Shown: positions 23,294 through 31,769 of the stretch, in pieces
Layout of the letters: each line of letters opens with the position of its first letter
Position numbering within the stretch: the first letter of the stretch is position 1
Source: JBAXRT01 sp037131065
GTDB taxonomy: Bacteria > Bacteroidota > Bacteroidia > Bacteroidales > FEN-979
Direction: 5' to 3'
Length of the DNA stretch: 56,456 nt
Assembly: GCA_037131065.1 (NCBI GenBank)
Contig: JBAXRT010000002.1
Span: 1 to 56,456, forward strand
Notes under the pieces: model-generated
Databases searched by the model: none
Told to the model about the DNA's origin: nothing
The model's input: only the letters and a program-made list of their open reading frames with translations
Translations under genes and position numbers: made by a program

Positions 23294-23419
23294 GTGAAAA
23301 TCGTACTTGCTATCGATAAAATGAAGGCATCCAGGAAAAGGGTGAAATTATCGTCGGTCAACCTGTTTAAAGTATCGGTAAAACAAGATGGTTTTTTCAT
23401 TAATTTTGGTCCTTCCTGA
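23294..23419 (+). pseudogene. Possible 41-codon remnant resembling a glycerate kinase N-terminus
   Basis: A GTG-initiated frame encodes MKIVLAIDKMKAS followed by a basic stretch and ends after 41 residues. From memory, glycerate kinases of the GlxK family begin with a similar MKIVxAxDxFKGS sequence, but the next about 25 residues show no similarity I recognise. It may be a decayed fragment or chance. The promoter of the STAS gene begins inside it, which argues that it is not a working gene. Confidence 0.2.
23401..23408 (+). promoter_or_regulatory. -7 box of the STAS protein gene
   Basis: TAATTTTG matches TAnnTTTG and predicts transcription near 23,415, a leader of about 35 bases before the ATG at 23,450. 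No TTG is seen at the expected -33 distance. Confidence 0.4.
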
Positions 23420-23449
23420 ATTTCATTTTATCAATTAATCTATAGTGTT

Positions 23450-24541
23450 ATGGAAATTAATACTGATTCTATCCTTCGATGCATCACCATCAAAGGCAGG
23501 CTGGATGCAATGAGCAGCAATGAACTGGAGTTTGCCGTTTCAGAGTTGACCGGAACTGGCGAGGATCTTGTTATTGATATGTCGGAATGTAATTACTTAT
23601 CCAGTGCAGGGATCAGAATACTCCTTCAAACCAAGAAGAAACTTCACCCTGCACAATGTGATCTTTTCCTGACGGGGGTCTCTACGGAAGTTATGAGGGT
23701 TCTAGAAATTGCTGGACTAGCAGGAACATTCCGGTTCGAGGACCATGTTAAGGCGGCACTGGCGCTAATGGAAGCTGGCAGAATAAGCAAGTTGGGGACC
23801 ACCGACATTTCGGTCGGGCATCACAAACTGATCTACCACCCGGTCGGAGATGAAAAGATCACAGGAAAATACATCAATGTCAGAAAGGAGATCACCATTG
23901 AAGAACTTGGTTATGCGATGGGTTTCGGATCCATTTCTGAGACAGATGCCGGCCATTCAGACTGTCAGGATCTCTTTGTTTCCATAAAGAAGGGATTTGG
24001 TTTTCTGCCTCCGGAAAATGCAGGTGATCCTGACTTCAGAATGATATCCTGCCCCGAAAAAACAGCCATCTCTTTATGCGAGGCACTGTCGTTCGGGCAC
24101 AAACCGTCGGGTATGCTTAAACTTGCCTCACCGGGGCTGCTCTCATTCAGTGAAGTGAATGAGGCTGTTGCCGAGGTATCCGCAAAAATATTTTCACCAG
24201 GTTCGGTAACCCTGAGGATAGTTGCGAACTTTGATATGAGTGCGCCCTCACTTAGTATCTTTTTGGCAAAAGACGAAAATTTTGCTGACCTGGTCCGGGA
24301 AACCGGCCTCAGGAGGTTTGCAAAGCTGCTTGATGACAAAACCGGCACCAGTGACTATATTGGTATCAGGATTTTATTGAGCAATCTGGAAATTTCTTCA
24401 GAGAAAATGGCGCCTGAGGAGATACTGAGAAAAAATCTGACCTTTGAGAACATCATGGCAGTCAGGCCATTCAGCATGAGCAGTTTCCTTGAAGATCCGG
24501 TGGTCTGGCTGTTTAATGCCGGCAGTTTTACATTAGCCTGA
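23450..24541 (+). CDS. STAS-domain protein with a long uncharacterised C-terminal domain
   Basis: The first about 105 residues are a STAS domain of the anti-sigma-factor-antagonist kind: ITIKGRLDAMSSNELE, LVIDMSECNYLSSAGIRILLQ and VLEIAGLAGTF. Ser52 in YLSSAGIR is at the position phosphorylated in SpoIIAA/RsbV. The remaining about 255 residues match no family I recognise. They have no membrane helices and are mixed alpha/beta, with a middle segment around SIKKGFGFLPPENAG. Stand-alone STAS proteins are normally about 110 residues, so this one is a two-part protein and may bind its partner with the second domain. No kinase or sigma factor gene is next to it. Confidence 0.8.
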   Translation: MEINTDSILRCITIKGRLDAMSSNELEFAVSELTGTGEDLVIDMSECNYLSSAGIRILLQTKKKLHPAQCDLFLTGVSTEVMRVLEIAGLAGTFRFEDHVKAALALMEAGRISKLGTTDISVGHHKLIYHPVGDEKITGKYINVRKEITIEELGYAMGFGSISETDAGHSDCQDLFVSIKKGFGFLPPENAGDPDFRMISCPEKTAISLCEALSFGHKPSGMLKLASPGLLSFSEVNEAVAEVSAKIFSPGSVTLRIVANFDMSAPSLSIFLAKDENFADLVRETGLRRFAKLLDDKTGTSDYIGIRILLSNLEISSEKMAPEEILRKNLTFENIMAVRPFSMSSFLEDPVVWLFNAGSFTLA

Positions 24542-24579
24542 GAGTAAGTAAGGCAGTGATCGCAGAGTAAGAGAAAAAA

Positions 24580-25977
24580 TTACTTTCCGATGCAAAACCG
24601 GTTGAAGATATTGGAAAGGATCTCATCATTGGTTATTTCACCGGTGATCTCGCCAAGATGGTACAAGGCTTTTCTGATATCAGTTGAAAGGAGATCGGTC
24701 GAAACATTACTCTTAATGCCCCGGTATATCTCCCTGATCGACTGAAGGGTCTTTTTCAGGGCTTCAAAATGACGTGTGTTGGAGATGATGACTTCACCCT
24801 GTATCTCTGTTTTCCCAATCTTTTTGAGAAGGGTTTCGGCGATGAGGTGAATATTCTCTTTCCTTTTTCCTGAAACAAACACAGTGTCATATTCAACAAA
24901 CTGCTTGAAGCCAGTGGGCAGTACTTTAAGTTTATCGGTCTTGTTCCCGACGAGGATCAGGTGTTTTGTCCTGCTTTCCGTAACCTCTCTGAATTCCTTC
25001 AAAGCTTCCATGACATCATCGAAGGAATCTTCCCTGACATCAAAAACATAAAGGATTATACTGGCCTCACCGATTTTTTTCCAGGTCTTTTCAATCCCGA
25101 TCGATTCAATCTTGTTCTCAGCAGCCCGGAGCCCGGCGGTATCAATGAAACGGAAACTGTATCCGCCGATGACAATGGTATCCTCGATTGTATCCCTTGT
25201 AGTACCAGGAATTTCCGACACGATAGCCCTCTCTTCATTGAGTATGGCATTAAGGATGGTGGATTTGCCGACATTGGGTTTACCGATGATGGCCACCGGA
25301 ATGCCATGTTTCAGAACGTTTCCAAGGGAGAAGGATTTAATCAGTGAGGAAATTTCATTTTCAATCGCTTTCAGCAGTAACATAAGATCAGACCTGTCGA
25401 CAAATTCTACCTCCTCTTCACTGAAGTCAAGCTCCAGCTCGATCAGGGACGTAAGATCAATAAGTTTTCCACGGAGTTCGCTGATCTTTTTCGAAAATCC
25501 TCCACGCATCTGCTGAATTGCAAGAGTGTGCGATGCACCCGATCTTGATTTAATTAAGTCGGCAACTGCTTCTGCCTGCGACAGGTCGAATTTACCGTTC
25601 AGAAAAGCCCTCAATGTGAATTCACCTGGCTTTGCCAGGCGGACCTCTTTAGATAGCAGTAATTCAAGAATCCTTTGCTGGATATAGGGTGATCCGTGGC
25701 AGGAGATCTCGATAACGTCTTCACCGGTATAGGAGTGTGGTGTGCGGAAGAGGCTCAGCAACACTTCGTCGACCAGCTCTTTTCCATCCATGATGGATCC
25801 ATAATGTATTGTATGAGATTTTGCTTTTAGAAGAGCTGTTTTCCTGACATGAGGACGAAATATTTCATTGCATACCGAAAAGGTTCCTGGACCGGAGAGC
25901 CTGATTATCGCGATTGCCCCGATTCCTGGTGGCGTGGCGAGTGCACATATCGTTTCGCTCTTTATTTCTTTCAGCAT
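24580..25977 (-). CDS. mnmE: tRNA uridine-5-carboxymethylaminomethyl GTPase
   Basis: This 465-residue protein works with MnmG to modify the wobble uridine of tRNAs. The N-terminal domain starts ICALATPPGIGAIAIIRLSG, which binds formyl-folate. The G domain has the P-loop GKPNVGKST (232-240), the G2 segment PGTTRD, DTAGLR and NKTD. The protein ends in NIFNRFCIGK, the conserved CIGK tail of the family. The -7 box TATTTTTG lies only four bases before the ATG, so the mRNA may be nearly leaderless. It is on the minus strand alone, divergent from sucD. Confidence 0.97.
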   Translation of the reverse strand: MLKEIKSETICALATPPGIGAIAIIRLSGPGTFSVCNEIFRPHVRKTALLKAKSHTIHYGSIMDGKELVDEVLLSLFRTPHSYTGEDVIEISCHGSPYIQQRILELLLSKEVRLAKPGEFTLRAFLNGKFDLSQAEAVADLIKSRSGASHTLAIQQMRGGFSKKISELRGKLIDLTSLIELELDFSEEEVEFVDRSDLMLLLKAIENEISSLIKSFSLGNVLKHGIPVAIIGKPNVGKSTILNAILNEERAIVSEIPGTTRDTIEDTIVIGGYSFRFIDTAGLRAAENKIESIGIEKTWKKIGEASIILYVFDVREDSFDDVMEALKEFREVTESRTKHLILVGNKTDKLKVLPTGFKQFVEYDTVFVSGKRKENIHLIAETLLKKIGKTEIQGEVIISNTRHFEALKKTLQSIREIYRGIKSNVSTDLLSTDIRKALYHLGEITGEITNDEILSNIFNRFCIGK

Positions 25978-25981
25978 CGGA

Positions 25982-25989
25982 CAAAAATA
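25982..25989 (-). promoter_or_regulatory. -7 box directly before mnmE
   Basis: TATTTTTG on the minus strand matches TAnnTTTG and is separated from the mnmE ATG by TCCG only, which would give a leaderless or nearly leaderless transcript. No -33 element is visible, so the box could be chance. Confidence 0.35.
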
Positions 25990-26020
25990 TGTAAAAACTT
26001 TCTGAATTTATTATTTGGTT

Positions 26021-26028
26021 TAACTTTG
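26021..26028 (+). promoter_or_regulatory. -7 box of sucD
   Basis: TAACTTTG matches TAnnTTTG. It predicts a transcript beginning near 26,035 that contains the whole heptamer array at 26,051-26,085 in its leader. Confidence 0.45.
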
Positions 26029-26050
26029 CCGATTCAATAATTTTAAAATT

Positions 26051-26085
26051 AATTCGTCACTCGTCATTAGTAATTCGTCATTCAA
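26051..26085. repeat. Degenerate heptamer array ending at the sucD start codon
   Basis: Five 7-base units AATTCGT, CACTCGT, CATTAGT, AATTCGT and CATTCAA run without interruption to the base before the sucD ATG. The first two units also occur, in the same order and orientation, at 2,877-2,890. Confidence 0.8.
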
Positions 26086-26961
26086 ATGAGTATTCTCGTA
26101 AATAAGCACTCAAGGGTCATTGTTCAGGGTATCACGGGCCATGAAGGTTCCTTTCATACATCACAGATGATTGAATACGGGACCAATATTGTGGGTGGTG
26201 TTACACCTGGCAAAGGAGGAAGCCTTCACCTTGATCGCCCCGTTTTTAATACAGTTGCTGATGCTGTAAAACAAACCGGAGCGAATGTTTCGGTAATTTT
26301 TGTGCCGCCCCCCCTTGCTGCCGATGCCATCCTTGAAGCTTCAGAATCCGGGATCAAACTGATTGTGTGTATTACGGAGGGGATCCCTGTAAAGGATATG
26401 ATCGCGGTTAAAAATCATCTGAAGACAAAACAGGTGAGGCTTATTGGACCCAACTGTCCTGGTATCATCACTCCGCCATCAACCAAGCTGGGGATCATGC
26501 CTGGTTTTATTCATAATCCCGGTACCATAGGGATTGTTTCCCGCTCAGGAACACTGGCATATGAAGCGGTCGACCAGATAACAAAGGTCGGGCTGGGTCA
26601 GTCGACAAGCATTGGGATAGGCGGAGATCCGATCCCCGGAACCACCATTGTTGAGGCTGTTCAGCTCTTTATGGAGGATAATGATACGGAAGGCATCGTG
26701 ATGATCGGTGAAATCGGAGGCAACATGGAAACGGATGCCGGATACTGGATTAAGGAGCATGGTACAAAGCCGGTAGTGAGTTTCATTGCCGGAGCCACAG
26801 CGCCAAAAGGGAGGACCATGGGCCATGCCGGGGCCATCGTCGGTGGGAAAGCAGATACGGCTGAAGCAAAGAAAGAGATCCTGAGGAGTTGCGGCGTTCA
26901 CGTAGTGGATTCTCCGGCCGACATCGGTTCAACGATGTTTAACATACTCAAACGCTCCTAG
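26086..26961 (+). CDS. sucD: Succinyl-CoA ligase alpha subunit
   Basis: This 291-residue subunit binds CoA and carries the phosphorylated His. Conserved parts are VIVQGITGHEGSFHTSQM, GGVTPGKGG, GPNCPGIITP, GIVSRSGTLAYEAV, IGGDPIPGT, GEIGGNMETDA, and GRTMGHAGAIVGG with the phospho-His. It forms a complex with the beta subunit (SucC) to make ATP or GTP from succinyl-CoA in the TCA cycle; sucC is not in this window. The start follows directly after the heptamer array. Its last 33 bases overlap the 3' end of the convergent beta-helix lipoprotein gene. Confidence 0.96.
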   Translation: MSILVNKHSRVIVQGITGHEGSFHTSQMIEYGTNIVGGVTPGKGGSLHLDRPVFNTVADAVKQTGANVSVIFVPPPLAADAILEASESGIKLIVCITEGIPVKDMIAVKNHLKTKQVRLIGPNCPGIITPPSTKLGIMPGFIHNPGTIGIVSRSGTLAYEAVDQITKVGLGQSTSIGIGGDPIPGTTIVEAVQLFMEDNDTEGIVMIGEIGGNMETDAGYWIKEHGTKPVVSFIAGATAPKGRTMGHAGAIVGGKADTAEAKKEILRSCGVHVVDSPADIGSTMFNILKRS

Positions 26962-28341
26962 ATCAGGAGTACTGCCTCTGTCTACCCCCCTGATATCAAA
27001 GGGAACTCCAATCGGTATACCCTTATCAATGACCGGAGAGATACTATCGATCATGTAATCGAACAACTGTGGGTTCACAAACCGTGGATCTTCATTTGCG
27101 AAGCAGTTTATGTAACGTAAAGGATCGTTCAAATCCTTTTCTGTTCTTAAAAGGCAATGGTCAAAAGTATATTCGAATGAGACAGCGGAAACCGAATCGT
27201 ACATAAGCTCCTCGCCGCTGTTCCCGTAAATGATGCTATTCCCGAAATAGGCCTTTAAAAGCGGGAAGGGGATTTTGTTCCCCAGGGTATCATACACAAA
27301 GTTGCTGAGGTAGAGAGATGGTGAAGTCCTGACCGATCCCGACCAGTAATTACCTATGGTAAGTTGTCTGAAATCATAACTTCCGCCACCGGTTATTGCA
27401 ACTGCTGATCCGCCGCAATTACCGACAATGCAATTGGTCGATACCAGAGAGGATGATTCAGTTAAAATGCCATCGCCGGTCATATTCTGGATCACGGTAT
27501 TGTCAAGTTTCAGGTCTGTCTGTCCTGAAATGCTTCCCGAAAAGATTCCAATGCCGGTCTTGCCGTTCCTGATGATGCCATAATTGATCTCGTTTGCGGT
27601 ACTTCCCTTTTCGAGGAAAATCCCATCCCACTGGCCGGGGAGATCCCGGTAATAAGGATCAAGCCGGTCGCCGGTAAATTGCACCGGATGTTCGGAAGCC
27701 CCATATACCATCAACCTGCTTCCTTCAGCAATACTCAGCGATGATTTCTGGTGGAAATAGATTTTGGTGCCTGGCAGCATGGTCAGGGTGGATCCAGAGT
27801 CGATATTTAATACTCCGTAAATTACATGTGCTTTAAGACTGTCCCAAAAAAGATCACCGGTCAGGTGCTCGTTTTTATAAAAGAATGCATTTTGTCCCCA
27901 GGCAACGAGCTTGACCTGCTGGAAATTACCGTTTGTGATGAAAAGAAGTGAATCGCTGACCACGAAAGGAGTGTTTTTGTTGTTCGGATCAATGGTTACC
28001 CTTACAAATATATATATACTGTCTTCACCCGGAATTTCAACATTGCCCAAATAGGATGAAGGGATCCCATTGATATTTATACTGTAGTTTGACGACTCTC
28101 CGCCGGCAAGCCGGACAGAGGAGATACTCACCTTATTCTTGTTCCGGTTGTAAACGAGAAGCCTTTGAGTAACCGAACCAACGGTAGTGAAAACGGTGTC
28201 AAAGTAGACCGTATCGGATGAAAATCCGAGGATAAGGGACGGGTCGTTGTTTAACTGGTCCTTCTTACGACAGGAGGGAAAAAAAAAGAGGATGACCAGA
28301 AAAAGGGTCATGAATGAATATAAGATGCTGAATGTCCGCAT
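26929..28341 (-). CDS. Lipoprotein with right-handed beta-helix repeats
   Basis: This 470-residue protein begins MRTFSILYSFMTLFLVILFF and has a lipobox ending FFPSC, so it is a lipoprotein. An N-terminal Ig-like region (about 25-150, with FDTVFTTVGSVTQRLLVYN) precedes a parallel beta-helix of about 10-12 short coils (LNIDSGSTLTMLPGTKIYF, GTTANEINYGIIRNG-like repeats, with many Gly, Asn and Ser). It ends in DIRGVDRGSTPDLGAFEY, a tail common in surface beta-helix proteins. Such domains often bind or cleave polysaccharide, but no catalytic residues could be identified. The start is the Met at 28,341. The coding end overlaps sucD by 33 bases. Confidence 0.88.
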   Translation of the reverse strand: MRTFSILYSFMTLFLVILFFFPSCRKKDQLNNDPSLILGFSSDTVYFDTVFTTVGSVTQRLLVYNRNKNKVSISSVRLAGGESSNYSININGIPSSYLGNVEIPGEDSIYIFVRVTIDPNNKNTPFVVSDSLLFITNGNFQQVKLVAWGQNAFFYKNEHLTGDLFWDSLKAHVIYGVLNIDSGSTLTMLPGTKIYFHQKSSLSIAEGSRLMVYGASEHPVQFTGDRLDPYYRDLPGQWDGIFLEKGSTANEINYGIIRNGKTGIGIFSGSISGQTDLKLDNTVIQNMTGDGILTESSSLVSTNCIVGNCGGSAVAITGGGSYDFRQLTIGNYWSGSVRTSPSLYLSNFVYDTLGNKIPFPLLKAYFGNSIIYGNSGEELMYDSVSAVSFEYTFDHCLLRTEKDLNDPLRYINCFANEDPRFVNPQLFDYMIDSISPVIDKGIPIGVPFDIRGVDRGSTPDLGAFEYVKHR

Positions 28342-28359
28342 GGTTATATTAAAAGAATA

Positions 28360-28367
28360 CAAAGATA
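28360..28367 (-). promoter_or_regulatory. -7 box of the beta-helix lipoprotein gene
   Basis: TATCTTTG on the minus strand matches TAnnTTTG and lies 18 bases before the chosen ATG at 28,341. It is divergent from the glycogen promoter about 50 bases away. Confidence 0.5.
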
Positions 28368-28419
28368 TGGAATCTCAGTGATCCATATTAGAAACGTAAA
28401 AGACAAGGATTATTGTAAC

Positions 28420-28450
28420 TTTGCTTTTCGATGTTTTTCAACTATATTTG
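28420..28450 (+). promoter_or_regulatory. Promoter of the glycogen gene cluster
   Basis: TTTG (28,420-28,423) and TATATTTG (28,443-28,450) are 19 bases apart. The -33 element is itself the end of another -7-like box, TAACTTTG (28,416-28,423), so two overlapping promoters are possible. The downstream start predicts a leader of about 20 bases before the ATG at 28,477. Confidence 0.65.
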
Positions 28451-28476
28451 AAAATCCTATTGAAAATATCGGTAAA

Positions 28477-30426
28477 ATGAGTTATATAAATTTTGATAAA
28501 AGCCAGCTTGTCAACCTTGAGTATTCTCTGAAGCGGGAGTTACTCAGATCAAACAGGGCAGGTTCATATGCCAATTCTACCATCATTAACTGCAACACAC
28601 GAAAGTATCATGGAATGCTCGTCACACCACAGCCCATGATTGACAACGAGAATCATGTGTTGCTCTCCTCCCTTGATGAAACGGTCATACAAAGAGAATC
28701 GGAATTCAACCTGGGAATTCACAAATACCCGGGGAATCTATACACCCCCAAGGGTCATAAATATATCCGTGATTTCGTCACAGAGCCGATTCCAAAACTC
28801 ACCTACAGGGTGGGAGGGGTTATCCTGACCAAGGAGATGATATTTTCCACGCTGGAAAGCCGGATGGTCATAAAATATTCGCTGGTTGAAGCCAACTCTC
28901 CGACCAAGTTGCGGGTAAGACCGTTCCTGGCCTTCAGAAATATTCACACCCTGGGAAGGGAGAATATTTTTGCCGACAAAAAGTATGAGGAGGTTAAGAA
29001 CGGCATCAAGATTAGGATGTATCAGGGATATACCGACCTGATCATGCAGGTTTCAAAAGTGAATGAATATACACATGTGCCGGATTGGTACTACAATATT
29101 GAATACCAGGAAGAGATGGAGAGGGGATACGAATATCAGGAAGATCTCTACAATCCCGGTTTTTTTGAATTCGATATCAAAAAGGGAGAAAGCGTATTCT
29201 TTTCAGCCTCAACTAATGATATCAATCCGGTTTCAATGAAACGGGCTTTCCAGGCAGAACTGTCAAACCGGATACCGAGGGATAATTTCGAGAATTGTCT
29301 GGTGAACGCTGCTCACCAGTTTATTGTCAGGCGCGGAAAAACCATTGAGATAATGGCTGGTTTTCCATGGTTTGGCAAGCGGGGCAGGGATACCTTCATC
29401 GCCCTTCCCGGACTTACCCTGATTCATGGGGATCACAAAACCTGTAAGGCGGTGATCGACAGCATGCTAACTGAACTGAATGGTCCGTTTTTCCCTTATG
29501 CCAGTTCTGGTAACAAGGTGAGCTATCAGTCTTCAGATACTTCACTTTGGTTTTTCTGGACCCTGCAGCAATATGCAGATTTTTCCGGATCGAAATCCAG
29601 AATCTGGAAAGAATACGGGCGAAAGATGAAGCTGATCCTTGAGAGCTACAGGGACGGAACGGACTTTAACATTCACATGGAACCCGATGGTCTGGTTTAT
29701 GCAGGAGTTCCCGGGATGCCTGTTACCTGGATGGATGCCGTTTCATATGGGAAACCGGTAACGCCCCGTACCGGAAATTCGGTTGAGACAAACGCCTTGT
29801 GGTATAATGCGATCATGTTCGCCATCGAAGTATCAAGGTTATCAGGTGATAAATCGTTTGAAATTGAATGGAAGGAAATAGCTGAAAAGATCCCGGGTGC
29901 ATTCCTGGAAAAATTCTGGAATGAGGAGAAACGTTATCTTGCCGATTATGTGGATGACAGTTACAGGGATTGGACTGTGAGGCCAAATATGATTTTTGTG
30001 GCCTCGCTACCTTACTCCCCGGTTGATGAGGACATCCGTAAGGAAGTGCTCAGCAGGGTAAAGCAGGAATTACTTACGCCCCGGGGTTTGAGGACCCTGA
30101 CCCCCAAGAGCCCAGTATATAAAGGAAACTATGCCGGAAACCCATCGGAACGTGATCTGGCCTATCACCAGGGAACCGTCTGGCCCTGGTTGCTGGGGCA
30201 CTTTGCCGAGGGTTATCTGAAGATTCACGGGAAAAGCGGCCTTTCATATGTTAAAGATATTTTCCAGGGTTTTGAAGCGGTCATGACGGAGCATGGGATC
30301 GGAACGATTTCTGAAATATACGACGGGGATCCTCCGTTTACCCCCAGGGGTTCAATCTCTTATGCCATGAGTGTTGCCGAACTGCTCAGGATGAATTACC
30401 TTATTAAAAAATATGAGGATGGGTGA
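28477..30426 (+). CDS. Amylo-alpha-1,6-glucosidase (glycogen debranching enzyme)
   Basis: This 649-residue enzyme removes alpha-1,6 branch points from glycogen. The N-terminal GDE_N domain has ELLRSNRAGSYANSTIINCN and NTRKYHGMLV. The C-terminal (alpha/alpha)6 GH133 domain has GFPWFGKRGRDTFIALPGLTL, the signature around the catalytic acid, plus GMPVTWMDA and DLAYHQGTVWPWLLGHFAEGY. The start at 28,477 is chosen over an earlier GTG because the promoter lies between them. It is the first gene of a four-gene glycogen operon, all plus-strand. Confidence 0.95.
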   Translation: MSYINFDKSQLVNLEYSLKRELLRSNRAGSYANSTIINCNTRKYHGMLVTPQPMIDNENHVLLSSLDETVIQRESEFNLGIHKYPGNLYTPKGHKYIRDFVTEPIPKLTYRVGGVILTKEMIFSTLESRMVIKYSLVEANSPTKLRVRPFLAFRNIHTLGRENIFADKKYEEVKNGIKIRMYQGYTDLIMQVSKVNEYTHVPDWYYNIEYQEEMERGYEYQEDLYNPGFFEFDIKKGESVFFSASTNDINPVSMKRAFQAELSNRIPRDNFENCLVNAAHQFIVRRGKTIEIMAGFPWFGKRGRDTFIALPGLTLIHGDHKTCKAVIDSMLTELNGPFFPYASSGNKVSYQSSDTSLWFFWTLQQYADFSGSKSRIWKEYGRKMKLILESYRDGTDFNIHMEPDGLVYAGVPGMPVTWMDAVSYGKPVTPRTGNSVETNALWYNAIMFAIEVSRLSGDKSFEIEWKEIAEKIPGAFLEKFWNEEKRYLADYVDDSYRDWTVRPNMIFVASLPYSPVDEDIRKEVLSRVKQELLTPRGLRTLTPKSPVYKGNYAGNPSERDLAYHQGTVWPWLLGHFAEGYLKIHGKSGLSYVKDIFQGFEAVMTEHGIGTISEIYDGDPPFTPRGSISYAMSVAELLRMNYLIKKYEDG

Positions 30427-30434
30427 GGTGAGAG

Positions 30435-30469
30435 AAATCTTAAATCAAAAATCGTAAATCGAATATAGA
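30435..30469. repeat. Heptamer array between the debranching gene and the GT4 gene
   Basis: Five 7-base units AAATCTT, AAATCAA, AAATCGT, AAATCGA and ATATAGA lie between the stop at 30,426 and the ATG at 30,473. The word AAATCGT is also the first unit of the array at 2,870. Confidence 0.75.
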
Positions 30470-30472
30470 GCT

Positions 30473-31759
30473 ATGCGTGTTTTAATGTTTGGTTGGGAAT
30501 TTCCTCCGCATATTACAGGTGGCCTGGGAACAGCATGTTACGGTCTGACAAAAGGATTGGTTAAACATGGTGTTGAAGTGATCTTTGTGGTCCCCAGGGC
30601 ATTTGGCGATGAGACCAAGGAGGGATTCAGATTGCTCGATGCAAGTGAGGTCCGCCTTGATTTCAAGGAGAGTTCCAACGTTGAGCACTGGAATCAGATT
30701 AAGTATATGGAGATTGGTTCCAATCTGGTTCCTTATGTCGGACCTGAGGACTTTGAAAAACTTGTTACAGAGGATATCCTGTCACAGACCGAAGACCAGC
30801 AGACCGTTTTCTCAAAGAGCTACAGGTTTTCAGGGAAATATGGTCCGCGGCTTATGGAGGAGGTATCTCGTTATGCGATCGTTGCGTCATCCATTGCGGG
30901 AACCCAGGATTTTAACGTCATCCATGCCCATGACTGGCTGACCTATCCTGCCGGGATAGCCGCAAAGAAAATAAGCGGGAAGCCCCTGGTCGTGCATGTA
31001 CATGCAACCGAGTTCGACCGTTCCGGCGAGAATGTCAATCAGAATGTCTATGACATCGAACGAAAAGGGATGGAGGAGTCTGACTTGATCATCACGGTCA
31101 GCAATTTTACGCGCCAGATCGTGATCGACCGATATGGGATCTCTCCCGACAAGGTCATCACAGTTCACAATGCGGTTGAGCCTGCCGAGGTGACGGAATA
31201 TGAAGGTGACCAGAAGCATGTGAAAGAGAAGGTTGTAACCTTCCTGGGAAGGGTCACTTACCAGAAGGGACCTGATTATTTTGTAGAGGCTGCACATAAA
31301 GTCCTGAAAAAAGACAGCAACGTCCGCTTTGTCATGGCTGGGTCAGGAGATCTGCTGAACAGAATGATACGAAGGGTCGCCCAGTTAAAAATGGGAACCA
31401 AGTTCCACTTCACGGGATTCCTCGCCGGTCAGGAGGTTGATACTATGTTTGCAATGAGTGATGTGTACGTGATGCCTTCCGTATCGGAACCATTCGGGAT
31501 CTCACCGCTTGAGGCCATGAGGTCCAATGTGCCTGTAGTCATCTCAAAACAGTCTGGTGTGGCTGAGGTTTTGAAACACGCACTTAAAGTCGATTTTTGG
31601 GATATTGATGCATTATCCGACGCCATTTATGGGATCCTTCATTATGAAGGTCTCAAGAAGATGTTCCTTAAATACGGGAAGGAAGAGGTGGATAACCTTA
31701 AGTGGGAAAATGCCGCTTATCACGTTTTAGAAGTTTATAAAAAGGCCGTACATAAATAA
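30473..31759 (+). CDS. Glycogen synthase-like glycosyltransferase (GT4 family)
   Basis: This 428-residue GT-B protein begins VLMFGWEFPPHITGGLGTACYGL, which resembles the glucan-synthase start with its glycine loop. Further motifs are NVIHAHDWLTYPAGIAA, FLGRVTYQKGPDYF and SVSEPFGISPLEAM, which is the E-x7-E motif. In other Bacteroidetes, homologues next to a debranching enzyme and GH57 amylase are annotated as glycogen or alpha-glucan synthases, probably with UDP- or ADP-glucose as donor. The context here, with GT3 and GT35 activities downstream, supports a role in glycogen. It could instead transfer glucose to a primer. Confidence 0.9.
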   Translation: MRVLMFGWEFPPHITGGLGTACYGLTKGLVKHGVEVIFVVPRAFGDETKEGFRLLDASEVRLDFKESSNVEHWNQIKYMEIGSNLVPYVGPEDFEKLVTEDILSQTEDQQTVFSKSYRFSGKYGPRLMEEVSRYAIVASSIAGTQDFNVIHAHDWLTYPAGIAAKKISGKPLVVHVHATEFDRSGENVNQNVYDIERKGMEESDLIITVSNFTRQIVIDRYGISPDKVITVHNAVEPAEVTEYEGDQKHVKEKVVTFLGRVTYQKGPDYFVEAAHKVLKKDSNVRFVMAGSGDLLNRMIRRVAQLKMGTKFHFTGFLAGQEVDTMFAMSDVYVMPSVSEPFGISPLEAMRSNVPVVISKQSGVAEVLKHALKVDFWDIDALSDAIYGILHYEGLKKMFLKYGKEEVDNLKWENAAYHVLEVYKKAVHK

Positions 31760-31769
31760 CTGCTAATTT

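Noticed and set aside
30435..30469. Heptamer arrays as CRISPR or microsatellite
   Set aside because: The units are too short for CRISPR, and they differ from one another too much for simple slippage.
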